Part shown: positions 1 through 8,428 of the stretch, one piece after another
How positions within the stretch are numbered: position 1 is the first letter of the stretch
Layout: every line of letters begins with the position of its first letter
Assembly: GCA_024229515.1 (NCBI GenBank)
Contig: JAAESI010000246.1
Coordinates: 1-64,000, forward strand
Length of the DNA: 64,000 nucleotides
Source: Pseudomonadota bacterium
Lineage (GTDB): Bacteria; Myxococcota_A; UBA796; UBA9615
Direction of reading: 5' to 3'
Translations under genes and position numbers: made by a program
Notes under the pieces: generated by a model
The model's database searches: none
Seen by the model: only the letters and a program-made list of their open reading frames with translations
What the model was told of the DNA's origin: nothing

Positions 1-111
1 CGGGCCCGCGGTGAGATGGCCCAGAGAAACGAAGCCCTCACGGCTTGCAACATCCTGAACCGGATGTCTGAACTCGGGATGCCGAGGTCAGAGCGGATCG
101 CGACGGCTTGA
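1..111 (+). CDS. 3' end of an unidentified gene (partial)
   Basis: An open frame runs from the window edge to a TGA at 109-111, giving 36 hydrophilic residues that contain ACNILNRMSELGMPRSERIA. Base composition is less GC-rich than downstream. I do not recognise the family; it could be the tail of a transposase or regulator, but nothing here proves that. The next 80 bases contain nothing I can identify. Confidence 0.25.
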   Translation, partial: RARGEMAQRNEALTACNILNRMSELGMPRSERIATA

Positions 112-193
112 AAACCGGGGGCCAGGGCGGCTCTTCATGTGCCGATTCGATCCTTGCACCAACGCCGCTCGGCGAGGAAGGTGCCACCGAGGC

Positions 194-1555
194 CTAGTGA
201 TAGAAGGTCAGCGTGCCCGCCACCGGCCGGATCGGGTCCGTGCGGGGCAGGTTGTGCGCCTGGTCCATCGCGTACTCGGTGAACCGCAGGTTCTCCGCCG
301 CCAGCCGGTCCTGCGGGAAGATCCCGTCCAGCACCGTCATCGTCAGCCCCTCCAGGTCCGTCAGCGCGTCGCCCGTGATCGCCGTCACCAGGTCCGCGAT
401 CGCGGCCTCGTGCAGCTTGTCCACCGCCGCCCCGCGCAGGCCGAAGCTCTCCGACAGGTTCAGCAGCGCCTTCTCCTTGTCCTCGTGCGCCAGGGCCAAC
501 TCACCGGCCCGAATCGCCATCAGGTCCGACGCGATCAGGTCCCGCGCCACCCGGCTGTACAGCGCCGGATCACTCTGCTGATCGACCTGTGTCTGCTCGT
601 AATCCTGCAGCGGGTCGTTCGGCAGATTGCCGCCGAACTTCACCGGGATCGGCTGCGTCAGGTTCGCGTGCAACGCCGACCCGTCCACCTGCCGCACCAC
701 CGTGCTGATCGGCACTCCGTCCATCCGCACCGGCTTGTCCGTGAGCATGTAGACGACGTTCCGCGGGTCGACCCCGTTGAACACCGACAGCCGCATCGGA
801 ACCACCGGCGCGTCCACCTTGAAGCGGAAGCCCATGCCCTGCACGTGGCCGTCGAACCCGGCCCCCGGCGGCAGCGACGAATCCACCGAGCGCATGCCCG
901 GCCGCGCGTTCAGCGTGTCGCCCGCGCCGACCTTCGCCTTCACCGCCACGAAGCACCACCGGTCGGTCACGTAGTCCTGCGTCACCGCGTCCATGCCCGA
1001 GGGGTACTGGTACGAGTTGTCCTCCATCCAGACCTGGAGCGCACGCGGGCTGCCCGCCTCGAGCACCGCCACCTGGTACATGCCGATGGCCTCCTCGCTG
1101 ATGACCCGGACCTCGTCCAGCTCCAGCGGCGCTTCGCCCTCCGACTTCCGGGATCGGCTCGCCCCCGCCCCGCCGGCGTCCATCGCGGCGGGCTCCGGGT
1201 ACGGGATGTGCTCGTAGATGTTCACCTGCAGCGTCGGCGGATCCACCGCCGCTTCCAGGTGCGCGAACGTGTCGTCCGAGATCTTCCGAATCGCCGGCGG
1301 CGACGGGAACGGGATCAGCATCCCGAAGTCCGCCACGTTCCCGTTGAACCCGGGACGCAACGCCATCGTCTCGATGCCGTCCTTGAAGAACACCCACGTC
1401 CGCTGCGCGCCCACGCGCTCGATCGTCGGCGTCTGACCGCCCGTGATGTTCAGCGGCGGGACCATCCCGCAGGGGTCCGCAAAGCCGTCCGAAGGCAGCG
1501 ACGCCGTCGCCAGGAGGCCCGCCGTCAGGGCCAGGGCTGCTCGTAGATTTCTCAT
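194..1555 (-). CDS. Secreted DUF2330-type protein
   Basis: This 453-residue secreted protein begins MRNLRAALALTAGLLATAS, a clear Sec signal peptide. The ATG at 1555 was chosen over a longer upstream frame because GGAGAT lies about 7 bases before it and the signal peptide starts there. The mature region opens CGMVPPLNITGG and continues with the RTWVFFKDGIETMALRPGF and IPFPSPPAIRKI stretches typical of DUF2330 proteins, which are secreted proteins of unknown function in Myxococcota and Actinobacteria. A short Gly/Ser/Arg segment (GGAGASRSRKSEGE) looks like a flexible linker near the middle. Family function is unknown, and no catalytic motif is visible. It is the last gene of a minus-strand run of five. 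Confidence 0.8.
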   Translation of the reverse strand: MRNLRAALALTAGLLATASLPSDGFADPCGMVPPLNITGGQTPTIERVGAQRTWVFFKDGIETMALRPGFNGNVADFGMLIPFPSPPAIRKISDDTFAHLEAAVDPPTLQVNIYEHIPYPEPAAMDAGGAGASRSRKSEGEAPLELDEVRVISEEAIGMYQVAVLEAGSPRALQVWMEDNSYQYPSGMDAVTQDYVTDRWCFVAVKAKVGAGDTLNARPGMRSVDSSLPPGAGFDGHVQGMGFRFKVDAPVVPMRLSVFNGVDPRNVVYMLTDKPVRMDGVPISTVVRQVDGSALHANLTQPIPVKFGGNLPNDPLQDYEQTQVDQQSDPALYSRVARDLIASDLMAIRAGELALAHEDKEKALLNLSESFGLRGAAVDKLHEAAIADLVTAITGDALTDLEGLTMTVLDGIFPQDRLAAENLRFTEYAMDQAHNLPRTDPIRPVAGTLTFYH

Positions 1556-1707
1556 GTTCGATCTCCGTTCTGAAGGCGCGTTCGATACTGAAGCGCAGCG
1601 CCGCCGCTGCTCATTCCGTCGCTCAGCCAGACCCGTCCCAGGTCCGTCCACTCGTCTTGTTTCGTGACCGCGAACCACGGCCCGGCCCCAAAGTGGGCCC
1701 CCTGGAT

Positions 1708-2232
1708 TCACCACCGGCTCCACAGGTGGTCCAGCCCCACCCGCTTCACCCGGCCCGACACCTCGACGTGCCCCAGATCACCCGTGGCCGTCATCTCGGT
1801 GTGGCGCCCCTTGCCCAGCGCGAACCCGGCGTCCGCGAGCACCGCGCGCACCCGGCCGTCGTCGTCGATCAGCCGCATCTCGATCGCGGCCGTGTTCCAC
1901 GCCAACTCCGTCTCCAGGAACGCCCGCCAATCCGCCGGCAGCGTCGAGGCCGCCATCAGCTCCCGCGTGCGTTCACCGTGGAACAGCAGCGTCTCCAACG
2001 GCAGGCTCGGGGCGTCGATCGGCTCCGCCAGCCAGTCCGTGATGAGCCCGTCGAACTCCTCGTGGGTCAGCCGCTCGCCGTTCGGATCATCGAACGCGCA
2101 GGAGGTCTTGCAGCGCTCGACAGCGGGATCCGCGACCGGCTCTACCAGCCCATCGGATTGTGCATTGTGCAGGGTCTGACCCCCGGCCCCGCCGGCGAGG
2201 AGGAGGGCCAGGAGGAGGAGCGGGCGGGTCAC
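1708..2232 (-). CDS. Small secreted hypothetical protein
   Basis: A 174-residue protein starts at a GTG whose bases overlap the TGA of the upstream HEAT-like gene (GTGA), which indicates translational coupling. The N-terminus VTRPLLLLALLLAGGAGG is a short signal peptide. The mature part is acidic, with a CKTSC pair early on, and ends in LGHVEVSGRVKRVGLDHLW. I do not recognise a family. Immediately after the signal peptide the coding sequence carries a REP-like palindrome (2168-2186) and a few AT-richer codons. Translated upstream extensions of this frame are arginine/proline-rich and look non-coding. Confidence 0.7.
   Translation of the reverse strand: MTRPLLLLALLLAGGAGGQTLHNAQSDGLVEPVADPAVERCKTSCAFDDPNGERLTHEEFDGLITDWLAEPIDAPSLPLETLLFHGERTRELMAASTLPADWRAFLETELAWNTAAIEMRLIDDDGRVRAVLADAGFALGKGRHTEMTATGDLGHVEVSGRVKRVGLDHLWSRW
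2168..2186 (-). repeat. REP-like palindrome inside a coding region
   Basis: On the minus strand the sequence reads GGGGTCAGACCCTGCACA, with the dyad GGGTC-A-GACCC at its centre. Allowing one gap, almost the same 18 bases occur at 57156-57188 inside an unrelated gene. The copy falls just after the signal-peptide codons of the small secreted protein and keeps its frame open. Confidence 0.45.
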
Positions 2233-3350
2233 TTCGTCACCTTGGCGCCGCCGCCGTAGCCGTACTTGGCGGAGGCTCCCTGGACCGAGAGGAGCTGGCG
2301 GACTTCGTCCTTGCCGACCACCGCGGCCCATTGGTCGAGCAGCCCCTTGGTGTCCTGCACCGGCCACTGCATGCCCGCCACCCGGTGGAGGCCGACGCTG
2401 CGGAGGTTGTTGTAGATCTGCTGCTTCTCGCTGTTCAGGCCGTTCAGGTCGCAGTGCACGTGCCACGCGAGGAGTCGCGCCACGATCTCGCGCGCCTTCG
2501 CCTGGTCCCACGAGACCGCCGGCACGTACAGCGCGCCGCCCGCCCAGGGCACGCCGCTCAGGCCCGGCACGTAGGTGTAGGTGTCGATGATCGCCAGCTG
2601 CTGCTGCTCGCCCCGGTTCCCGAGGGTGCCCAGGTAGCCCGCCGCGAGGCGACGCACGTTGTTGTCGGCGTGCGTGAACATCACCTCCGCCAGCGGCCCC
2701 GCGCCGGCCGCGAGGATCGGCTCCGCGAACGCCTGCTGCAGGTTCGAGTTGCTCAGGCTCAGCTGGATCATCGACGCCACGTCCGCGTCATCGCCCATCA
2801 GCGCCACCGCGCGAATGCCCATCGGCCGACTGACCGCGGGGAACTCGTTGGCCAGCGAACTGAGCGCGCTCAGCTGCTCCATCGTCTGCGTCCGCTGAAT
2901 CCGCGCCGCCGCCGCCCACGCGCGCACCAGCGGCGAGGCCGTCGAGCGCTGGTGGATCAGCGTCAGCGTCTGCTCCGCCGAGTCGTGCTCGATCGACGCG
3001 AGGGCCCGGATCGCGTGCCCCGACATCTCCGGATCCGACGCCAGCAGGGCCGCGTCCTGAAGCGAACCGACTACCTGCGGTCCCAGCTCTACCAGGCGCG
3101 CGTGCGCCGCCTCCGAGCTCGCCGGATCGACCGTCTGCGTCAGCAGGTTCCGATGCTCCGCGGGCAGGCCCGTCAGCCACCGGTCCGTCGGTCCCGCGAC
3201 CGTCGGCGGCGTGCTCGGCTCCCCGCCCGTGATGCGCCGCGGGGTCGCGTCGTCATCGTCGTCGGCATCGAAGTCCTTGGCCGGTTCGCAGGTTCCAAAC
3301 GCCGACAACGCCACAACCAGGACGAACAGGCTCAACAGATGAAGCTTCAT
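2229..3350 (-). CDS. Exported HEAT-like repeat protein
   Basis: This 373-residue protein starts MKLHLLSLFVLVVALSAF, a Sec signal, with GGAGG four bases upstream of the ATG. The sequence LSAFGTC could act as a weak lipobox. An acidic linker (DFDADDDDDATP) follows. Residues about 65-240 are built of alpha-helical units such as GHAIRALASIEHDSAEQTL and VRRLAAGYLGTLGNRGEQQQ, resembling HEAT/PBS-lyase-like repeats used for protein binding. The C-terminal third (HVHCDLNGLNSEKQQIYNN) has no family I recognise. It is probably periplasmic or outer-membrane attached and is coupled to the next gene by a GTGA overlap. Confidence 0.75.
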   Translation of the reverse strand: MKLHLLSLFVLVVALSAFGTCEPAKDFDADDDDDATPRRITGGEPSTPPTVAGPTDRWLTGLPAEHRNLLTQTVDPASSEAAHARLVELGPQVVGSLQDAALLASDPEMSGHAIRALASIEHDSAEQTLTLIHQRSTASPLVRAWAAAARIQRTQTMEQLSALSSLANEFPAVSRPMGIRAVALMGDDADVASMIQLSLSNSNLQQAFAEPILAAGAGPLAEVMFTHADNNVRRLAAGYLGTLGNRGEQQQLAIIDTYTYVPGLSGVPWAGGALYVPAVSWDQAKAREIVARLLAWHVHCDLNGLNSEKQQIYNNLRSVGLHRVAGMQWPVQDTKGLLDQWAAVVGKDEVRQLLSVQGASAKYGYGGGAKVTK

Positions 3351-3435
3351 GAATCCTCCGAGGGTCGCTCGGATGCCAGGATAGGGCCCGCTCCTCGGTT
3401 CCGCTAGTTACGCAAGGTTTGCACAAAGTCGCGGC

Positions 3436-4680
3436 TCAGCCCTCGTTGGGACCGTCCGCGGCCGGTCGCGAGGTCGGCACCGTTAGGCTCACCGACAGCC
3501 CGCCCAGGTTCGCCGAACCCCGGTAGCTCACCGGCAGCGCGTCCCCCGCCGAGGTGCGCGGGAGCAGCTCGAGGTGCTCGTAGAACAGGTCGATCGCGAG
3601 CCAGTCCGTCGCGTGGATCGTGCCCCCCGCGGTGATGCCCAGCCGGGTCGAATCCGGCGACGACGGCGACAGCGTCTCCGCCGGCGAGGGGGCGCCCCAC
3701 AGACCGTCGGCGTAGAGCCCGCCGCGCACCGTCACGTACCGATGAGCGCGCGCCTCGACCCCGCCCCGGATCGCCATCGTCGGCTGCCAGTCGTTCGGGA
3801 TCACCGTGTCCGTCGTCGCCTCGTCCGCGAAGTCGATGGCGGTCTCGGCGTTGACGTTCCACAGCGTCAACGACACCTCGGTCAGGATGCGCAGCGGCGC
3901 AGCCCCCGACTTCGGCAGCTTCGGACGGAGCGCGAAGCCCAGGGCGATCCGGTCCGGCAAGGTCACGTGGCTCGTCGCCGTCTGATCCGGAAAGCGCGGA
4001 CCGAACGGCTCCGGCACCTCGAAGTCGGCCTCCCCCTCCAGCGGGATCGCCGTGCGGCTGCGGTACGTCAGCCCCAGCTGCGCGTACGGGGAGAACCGCA
4101 CCATCGCGGAGGCGTCGATGCCGATCCCGGCCCCCCGCAGCGCGATCTCCGCCGACCCTTCCTCCGCCACGTGGTCGGTCGCCTTGCGAATCCGCAGCGA
4201 GCCCGCGTCGAAGTGCGGCCCCGCCGAGATCGCCACCGGCCCCACCCTGAAGGCGAAGTAGGCCGTGACCCGCGCGAACGTCGGGCGCGACTCCAGGATC
4301 TCGAAGCGGTGCTCCCAATCGTCCGGCCACCGCACCCCGCCGGCGTAGTTGAGGTTCACGGTCGCGCCGATCGCCCACCAGGCGTGGCTGTACGACAGGT
4401 ACAGGTAGGGCGGGGTCGACAGCGGGTTCGCCGTCGCGCCCTCCCAGCCGTCGCCGGTGGCGCGCACCGTCGAGCCGCCAAGGATGATGCCGACCGCCGC
4501 CCGGAAGCCTTCGCCGTCCGCCGTCGCCGCCGGGTTGAACCACGCCGCCGCGGGATCGTTCGAGATCGCCGCGCCCGCGTGAGCCGCACCCGCGACGGCG
4601 GCGCTCTGGGGGGCGAGCTCGTAGCCCCCCGCCAGTGCGCTCCCGGGGACCAGGAAAGCCGCCACCACCAGGGCCCGCAT
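3436..4680 (-). CDS. FadL/OmpP1-type outer-membrane protein
   Basis: This 414-residue protein begins MRALVVAAFLVPGSALAGG, a signal peptide cleaved after ALA. The opening of the mature protein, GYELAPQSAAVAGAAHAG followed by SNDPAAAWFNPAA, is the FadL/TodX (OmpP1) signature. Alternating aromatic and polar stretches such as YLYLSYSHAWWAIGATVNLN and a DWLAIDLFYEHLELL segment fit a 14-stranded beta barrel. FadL proteins carry hydrophobic compounds across the outer membrane. The ATG at 4680 shares a base with the TGA of the upstream lipase-like gene, so the two are probably co-translated, which fits a lipid substrate. Confidence 0.85.
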   Translation of the reverse strand: MRALVVAAFLVPGSALAGGYELAPQSAAVAGAAHAGAAISNDPAAAWFNPAATADGEGFRAAVGIILGGSTVRATGDGWEGATANPLSTPPYLYLSYSHAWWAIGATVNLNYAGGVRWPDDWEHRFEILESRPTFARVTAYFAFRVGPVAISAGPHFDAGSLRIRKATDHVAEEGSAEIALRGAGIGIDASAMVRFSPYAQLGLTYRSRTAIPLEGEADFEVPEPFGPRFPDQTATSHVTLPDRIALGFALRPKLPKSGAAPLRILTEVSLTLWNVNAETAIDFADEATTDTVIPNDWQPTMAIRGGVEARAHRYVTVRGGLYADGLWGAPSPAETLSPSSPDSTRLGITAGGTIHATDWLAIDLFYEHLELLPRTSAGDALPVSYRGSANLGGLSVSLTVPTSRPAADGPNEG

Positions 4681-7310
4681 CACGGCTCCAGGTCTCCGGC
4701 GAGGAAGTCGGCGAGGTCGACGAGCATGGCGTCGCCGAGGCCCGGGACGATGAGATCGGCGTGCAGAATCGAGGGGTACGCGATCATCGGCAGGCCGGAG
4801 GCCCGCTGGAGCGTCTCGGTGGTGTGGTTGGGGATGATCAGGTCGCCGGACTCGCTGTTGATGCGGTCGATCTGGATCATCGCGTCGCGCTCGTCCTCGA
4901 CGTACAGATGCGCGACTGCGAGCGGATCGACCGCATCCAGCAGCCACGTCGCCACCTGCAGCATGCGCTCGGACTCGAACGATCCCGGCTCCAGCTCGTT
5001 CTGGAGCATCACCGCGTCGACCTGGGGGCTGAAGAAGCTCGAATCGAGGAACAGGTCGACGTAGTTGGCGCCGGCGACGTTCAGCACCGCGCGGTCGACC
5101 GCGGGGTCCAACGCGACGTACAGGCTCCCGAAGATCGAGCCCAGCGACTGCCCCGCGTAGTGGAACGACTCGCGCTCGATCGTCTGGCCGAAGACCGCGT
5201 CCCACATCGGCTCGGTGCGCAGCGAATAGGACAGCGTGCCGAGGTCCACCAACGCCTGCCGCACGTGGTCGGGGATGTGCGCGATGTCCGAGACGTCCAG
5301 CAGCGCCGCGCCCGCGACGGGGGCCATGTCGATGATGGGGAAGGTGCTGAAGTCCTCGACGTTGCCGTCCGCGTCGAGGCACTCGCCGGCGGGTCCGCAG
5401 GTGGCGTCGTCGCCGGAGACGCAGGGCGGGAAGTACAGCAGCGCGTCGGTCAGCCCGGTCAGGTCCTGGAGCTCCTCGGGGAGGAAGTTGGGGGTGGCGA
5501 CCAGGGAGGCGTCGACGCACTCGATCCGTTCGCCGTGGAACGGGAAGTCGATCGCGACGGCGGCGAACCCCTCGCGCGCCAGCCGCCCCGAGATCGTCAG
5601 CAGGAAGCGCCGGTCCGTGACCACCGCGTGGCCGAACACGACGACCTTCAGCGGTCCCGCCGGGGGGTCCTCCGGGATCGTCGCGAGGTAGTGGATCGGC
5701 CGCATCTCGTAGGCGTCGCCCTCGTTCCAGCGGCGGGTCCCGGGGTCGAGGAAGTAGGGCATGTCAATGGTGCCCTGCACGACCTCGGCGACACCGTCGA
5801 CGCGGCCGATGTAGACGTCCGGCCCGGGGTTGCCGAGGCCGGGGAAGAGGTCCGCCAACGCGTGGTCCGTGCCGATGAGCCGCCACGCCGGCTTGCGGCT
5901 GTCGACGGTCGGCGTCGGGTGCTTGCCGGTCAGCTCGCCGAGCACCAGCGTCTCACGCAGATCGGGCACCGCGTCCATCGTCGTGAACGGCCACGCCACC
6001 GTGACGGAGTCCCGCCCCAGCGCATCGAGCAGGGTCGCTTGCGACGACCGCACGCCCTCCAGGCGGACCGCATCGTCGTCTTCCAGGGAGCCGATCGTGC
6101 GCTCGCCGTCGGCCCAGATCGGCATCGGCAGGCCGAGCATCGCCCCCATCGGCATCGGCACCACCGGCCGGCCTTCGAGGTCGAGCAGCCCCTCGGTCAC
6201 CACCATCGCGTAGGTGCGCGCGGCGGCCAGGGGCAGCACGTCGCCGTCGAGGATCGCGAACAAGAAGCGGCAGTCTTCATCGACCGGAGCGGCTTCGCAG
6301 AGCGTGGGCCCGTCGCCCGCCATGAGCACGATCTCGGCCTCGACCTGCTCGCCCGTCTGAGCGACGTCGTAGAGGCGCACGGTGTCCGAGGTGACGGTCG
6401 CCGGATCGACCGGTCCGGTCAGCTCGAAGAAGGGGTTGGCCGTGATCCCGAACCCGCTCATCTGGTTCGCCACGAGCTTGGCGTCGGCCTCCAACTCGGT
6501 GTCGTGGTCGGCCGGGGTGAGGTCGACGAGCCCGGTGGCGGGGTCGATGAGCATGTCGAACGGCAGCGGCACGCGCTGGCTGTCCGAATCCATCGCGACC
6601 TCGACCCGGGTGGTCGTGTGGAACTCCCACAGGGCGATGATGTCGTCGCGGGGCACGCCGGCGCCATCGGTGTGGGCGAAGTAGGGCTGGAGCGTCTGGC
6701 GCAGCGCCTCCATGCGGTCGGCCGTGTCCTGCCGGTCGGCGCGGGTGTCGCCGGAGAAGGCGCGCGGGTGGGTGTCCAGCGGCTCGTCGAGGCGGAGGTA
6801 CCAGAAGGCCGCGTCGGGGCCGATCGCTCCGCCGTCCGCGGTTCGCAGGCCGTCTTCGCCGCCGCGGGCGGTCACCATGTAGGTGCCCCCCCGGTCCCAC
6901 CCTTGGCGGGGCGGGAGGATCTCGACGGTCTGCCCGTCCTCGGAGACTTCGATGGTGGTTCCGCTCGTAAGGACCGGCTCCGTGCCCCATTCCCAGACCT
7001 GGAGCGTGGAGGACGTGGCGGTGATCGGATCGATGGGCTCACTGAACTCGATCTTCCCCGCCGTGGCGGTGGACCAGCCGTCCAGCGTGTTGAGCCACTC
7101 CCGCATCGCGACCTCAGCCGAGGTCAGGTCCGCGCCGTCGGTGCTGAGGTCGATGTGACCGGCCTCATCATCGACGAGCGCCTGGTTCGGCGTCGGGATG
7201 CGCCGGCTACCGGGGTCGTAGACGGCGTAGGCGTAGGGGGCGACGGGCTCGAGATCGAGCGGCTTGCAGGCGCTCAGGAGAACAACTACGACGAGAAGCG
7301 CGCGTCGCAC
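4680..7310 (-). CDS. Lipase-like alpha/beta-hydrolase lipoprotein
   Basis: An 876-residue lipoprotein starts at GTG (7310) with VRRALLVVVVLLSAC, where LLSAC is a clear lipobox. Residues about 20-330 contain RRIPTPNQALVDD and LNTLDGWSTATAGKIEFSE, resembling the N-terminal Ig-like region of bacterial virulence-factor lipases. The second half is an alpha/beta hydrolase: VVFGHAVVTDRRFLLT, AIDFPFHGER, and the nucleophile elbow GQSLGSIFG around the predicted catalytic serine. CVDASLV, CVSGDDATC and AGECLD may form disulfides. It is divergent from the secreted-protein frame at 7337. No good Shine-Dalgarno precedes the GTG, so the exact start is uncertain. A porin of the FadL type lies immediately downstream. 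Confidence 0.8.
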   Translation of the reverse strand: MRRALLVVVVLLSACKPLDLEPVAPYAYAVYDPGSRRIPTPNQALVDDEAGHIDLSTDGADLTSAEVAMREWLNTLDGWSTATAGKIEFSEPIDPITATSSTLQVWEWGTEPVLTSGTTIEVSEDGQTVEILPPRQGWDRGGTYMVTARGGEDGLRTADGGAIGPDAAFWYLRLDEPLDTHPRAFSGDTRADRQDTADRMEALRQTLQPYFAHTDGAGVPRDDIIALWEFHTTTRVEVAMDSDSQRVPLPFDMLIDPATGLVDLTPADHDTELEADAKLVANQMSGFGITANPFFELTGPVDPATVTSDTVRLYDVAQTGEQVEAEIVLMAGDGPTLCEAAPVDEDCRFLFAILDGDVLPLAAARTYAMVVTEGLLDLEGRPVVPMPMGAMLGLPMPIWADGERTIGSLEDDDAVRLEGVRSSQATLLDALGRDSVTVAWPFTTMDAVPDLRETLVLGELTGKHPTPTVDSRKPAWRLIGTDHALADLFPGLGNPGPDVYIGRVDGVAEVVQGTIDMPYFLDPGTRRWNEGDAYEMRPIHYLATIPEDPPAGPLKVVVFGHAVVTDRRFLLTISGRLAREGFAAVAIDFPFHGERIECVDASLVATPNFLPEELQDLTGLTDALLYFPPCVSGDDATCGPAGECLDADGNVEDFSTFPIIDMAPVAGAALLDVSDIAHIPDHVRQALVDLGTLSYSLRTEPMWDAVFGQTIERESFHYAGQSLGSIFGSLYVALDPAVDRAVLNVAGANYVDLFLDSSFFSPQVDAVMLQNELEPGSFESERMLQVATWLLDAVDPLAVAHLYVEDERDAMIQIDRINSESGDLIIPNHTTETLQRASGLPMIAYPSILHADLIVPGLGDAMLVDLADFLAGDLEP

Positions 7311-7325
7311 GGCGCGGACTTTAGC

Positions 7326-7330
7326 GGAGG
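7326..7330 (+). promoter_or_regulatory. Strong ribosome binding site for the interrupted secreted protein
   Basis: The sequence GGAGGTGATCG precedes the ATG at 7337, a near-perfect Shine-Dalgarno with six-base spacing. It shows that translation is meant to start at 7337, upstream of the in-frame TGA, rather than at the later GTG at 7505. Confidence 0.65.
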
Positions 7331-7336
7331 TGATCG

Positions 7337-7429
7337 ATGACCCGGATGATTGTGCTGACGGCAGTGGCGCTGCTCCTGGCCGCACCCGCGCTTGCGGGCG
7401 AGACGATCGAGGCCGACGGCCACACCTGA
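7337..7429 (+). other. Signal-peptide leader frame ending in an in-frame TGA
   Basis: Thirty codons from the ATG at 7337 encode MTRMIVLTAVALLLAAPALA, an ideal signal peptide ending at an ALA cleavage site, then GETIEADGHT and a TGA at 7427-7429. The frame continues open without any other stop as KVRDTNLNWSKDVDDAAARL into the long frame ending at 8428. The simplest reading is a TGG-to-TGA nonsense change (HTWKVRDTN) that splits one secreted-protein gene, or a sequencing error. Selenocysteine is possible in principle but has no supporting context. Confidence 0.7.
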
Positions 7430-7504
7430 AAGGTCCGGGACACGAACCTCAACTGGTCCAAGGACGTCGACGACGCGGCGGCTCGACTTGAGACCACGGT
7501 CATC

Positions 7505-8428
7505 GTGTCCGTGGTCGACGCCCGGGACATCGGCTGGCCCGACGGGGCCATCGGCGCGACTGTGACCCGGGGCTCCTGGGGCATCGTCACCGATCGCTCG
7601 GTCTTCTTCGCCGAGGACGGGCTGGAGCGGAGCTTCGAGGGGTACATCGCCGCCATCGGCCGGTCGGTCGGCCTCGACGCATCGTCCAGCCGATTCGAGG
7701 TCCCCGGAGGTCCCCACGCGCGCATCGAGGCGGAGCTTCAGGAGTTCTGGCTCACCTCCGGCGACGGCCCCCTCCACCCCGCCGTGACGACCTTCACCGT
7801 CGAGCTTCGCTTCTTCGCCCCCGGCACCGACACACCCGGGCTGGTGCTGACCGTCGAGCGCCCCACGGCGACCGCGCCGCGGTTCGGCAAGTCCGGGTGG
7901 GAGCAGGCGATGGAGGCGGCGGTGCCCCTGCTCGAGAAGGCGCTGCAGCACCAGGACGCCCAGGCGACGCTGGCGCGACCGGCGCCCCGGGCCTACGCCA
8001 CTCCGCCGCACCCCGACGAGACCGTCCCCAAGGCTCCCGCCCCGGGCGCCGGGCGCCCGACGTCGTTCCGGGTGGCCTGGATCAAGCGCGCAGACGGCTC
8101 GACCCTCGTCGGCACGGTGTTGGGCGTGGCCGACGACGGCGTCTGCGTCGCCACCGCTGCGGGCGAGCTTCTGCTGCCGCGGTCGGACGTGGCCGAGAAC
8201 GAGATGTTCGAGCTCCCCGTCGGCGCCGGCACGACCGAGGGCGCGCTGGTGGGCGTCGCCACCGCCGAGGACGGGACCCGGTTCGCGGGCGCCGTGGTCG
8301 CCACCGATCCGTGGACGCTGGCGGGGCCGACGGAGCTGAAGTCCTACGCCGACGGCAGTTCGATCCTCACCGGACCGATCCAGTTCGCGCCGCGCCTCGG
8401 CGGCCTCTGCGCCGGCTACGACCGGTAG
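7505..8428 (+). CDS. Body of a TGA-interrupted secreted protein
   Basis: The conventional open frame from GTG 7505 gives 307 residues, but its true N-terminus is probably the leader at 7337, in the same frame. An undisrupted protein would have 363 residues. Two soluble parts can be seen: residues 1-155 (VVDARDIGWPDGAIGATVTR; VTTFTVELRFFAPG) and, after a Pro/Ala-rich linker (TPPHPDETVPKAPAPGAG), a small all-beta C-terminal region with DGSTLVGTVLGVADDGVCVA. I do not recognise a family. No Shine-Dalgarno precedes GTG 7505. The stop abuts the stop of the convergent L,D-transpeptidase gene with no gap. Confidence 0.6.
   Translation: MSVVDARDIGWPDGAIGATVTRGSWGIVTDRSVFFAEDGLERSFEGYIAAIGRSVGLDASSSRFEVPGGPHARIEAELQEFWLTSGDGPLHPAVTTFTVELRFFAPGTDTPGLVLTVERPTATAPRFGKSGWEQAMEAAVPLLEKALQHQDAQATLARPAPRAYATPPHPDETVPKAPAPGAGRPTSFRVAWIKRADGSTLVGTVLGVADDGVCVATAAGELLLPRSDVAENEMFELPVGAGTTEGALVGVATAEDGTRFAGAVVATDPWTLAGPTELKSYADGSSILTGPIQFAPRLGGLCAGYDR

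Noticed and set aside
137..1546. Long plus-strand open frame opposite the DUF2330-type gene
   Set aside because: Arg/His/Val-rich composition typical of antisense frames in high-GC DNA; no ribosome site or domain.
4635..7340. Roughly 900-codon plus-strand frame opposite the lipase-like lipoprotein gene
   Set aside because: Low-complexity Arg/Val/Asp composition; the opposite strand carries a signal peptide, lipobox and GxSxG motif.
7427..7429. Selenocysteine codon
   Set aside because: The site has no Cys-like redox context and no convincing stem-loop directly after the TGA. A tryptophan codon changed to TGA explains it more simply.
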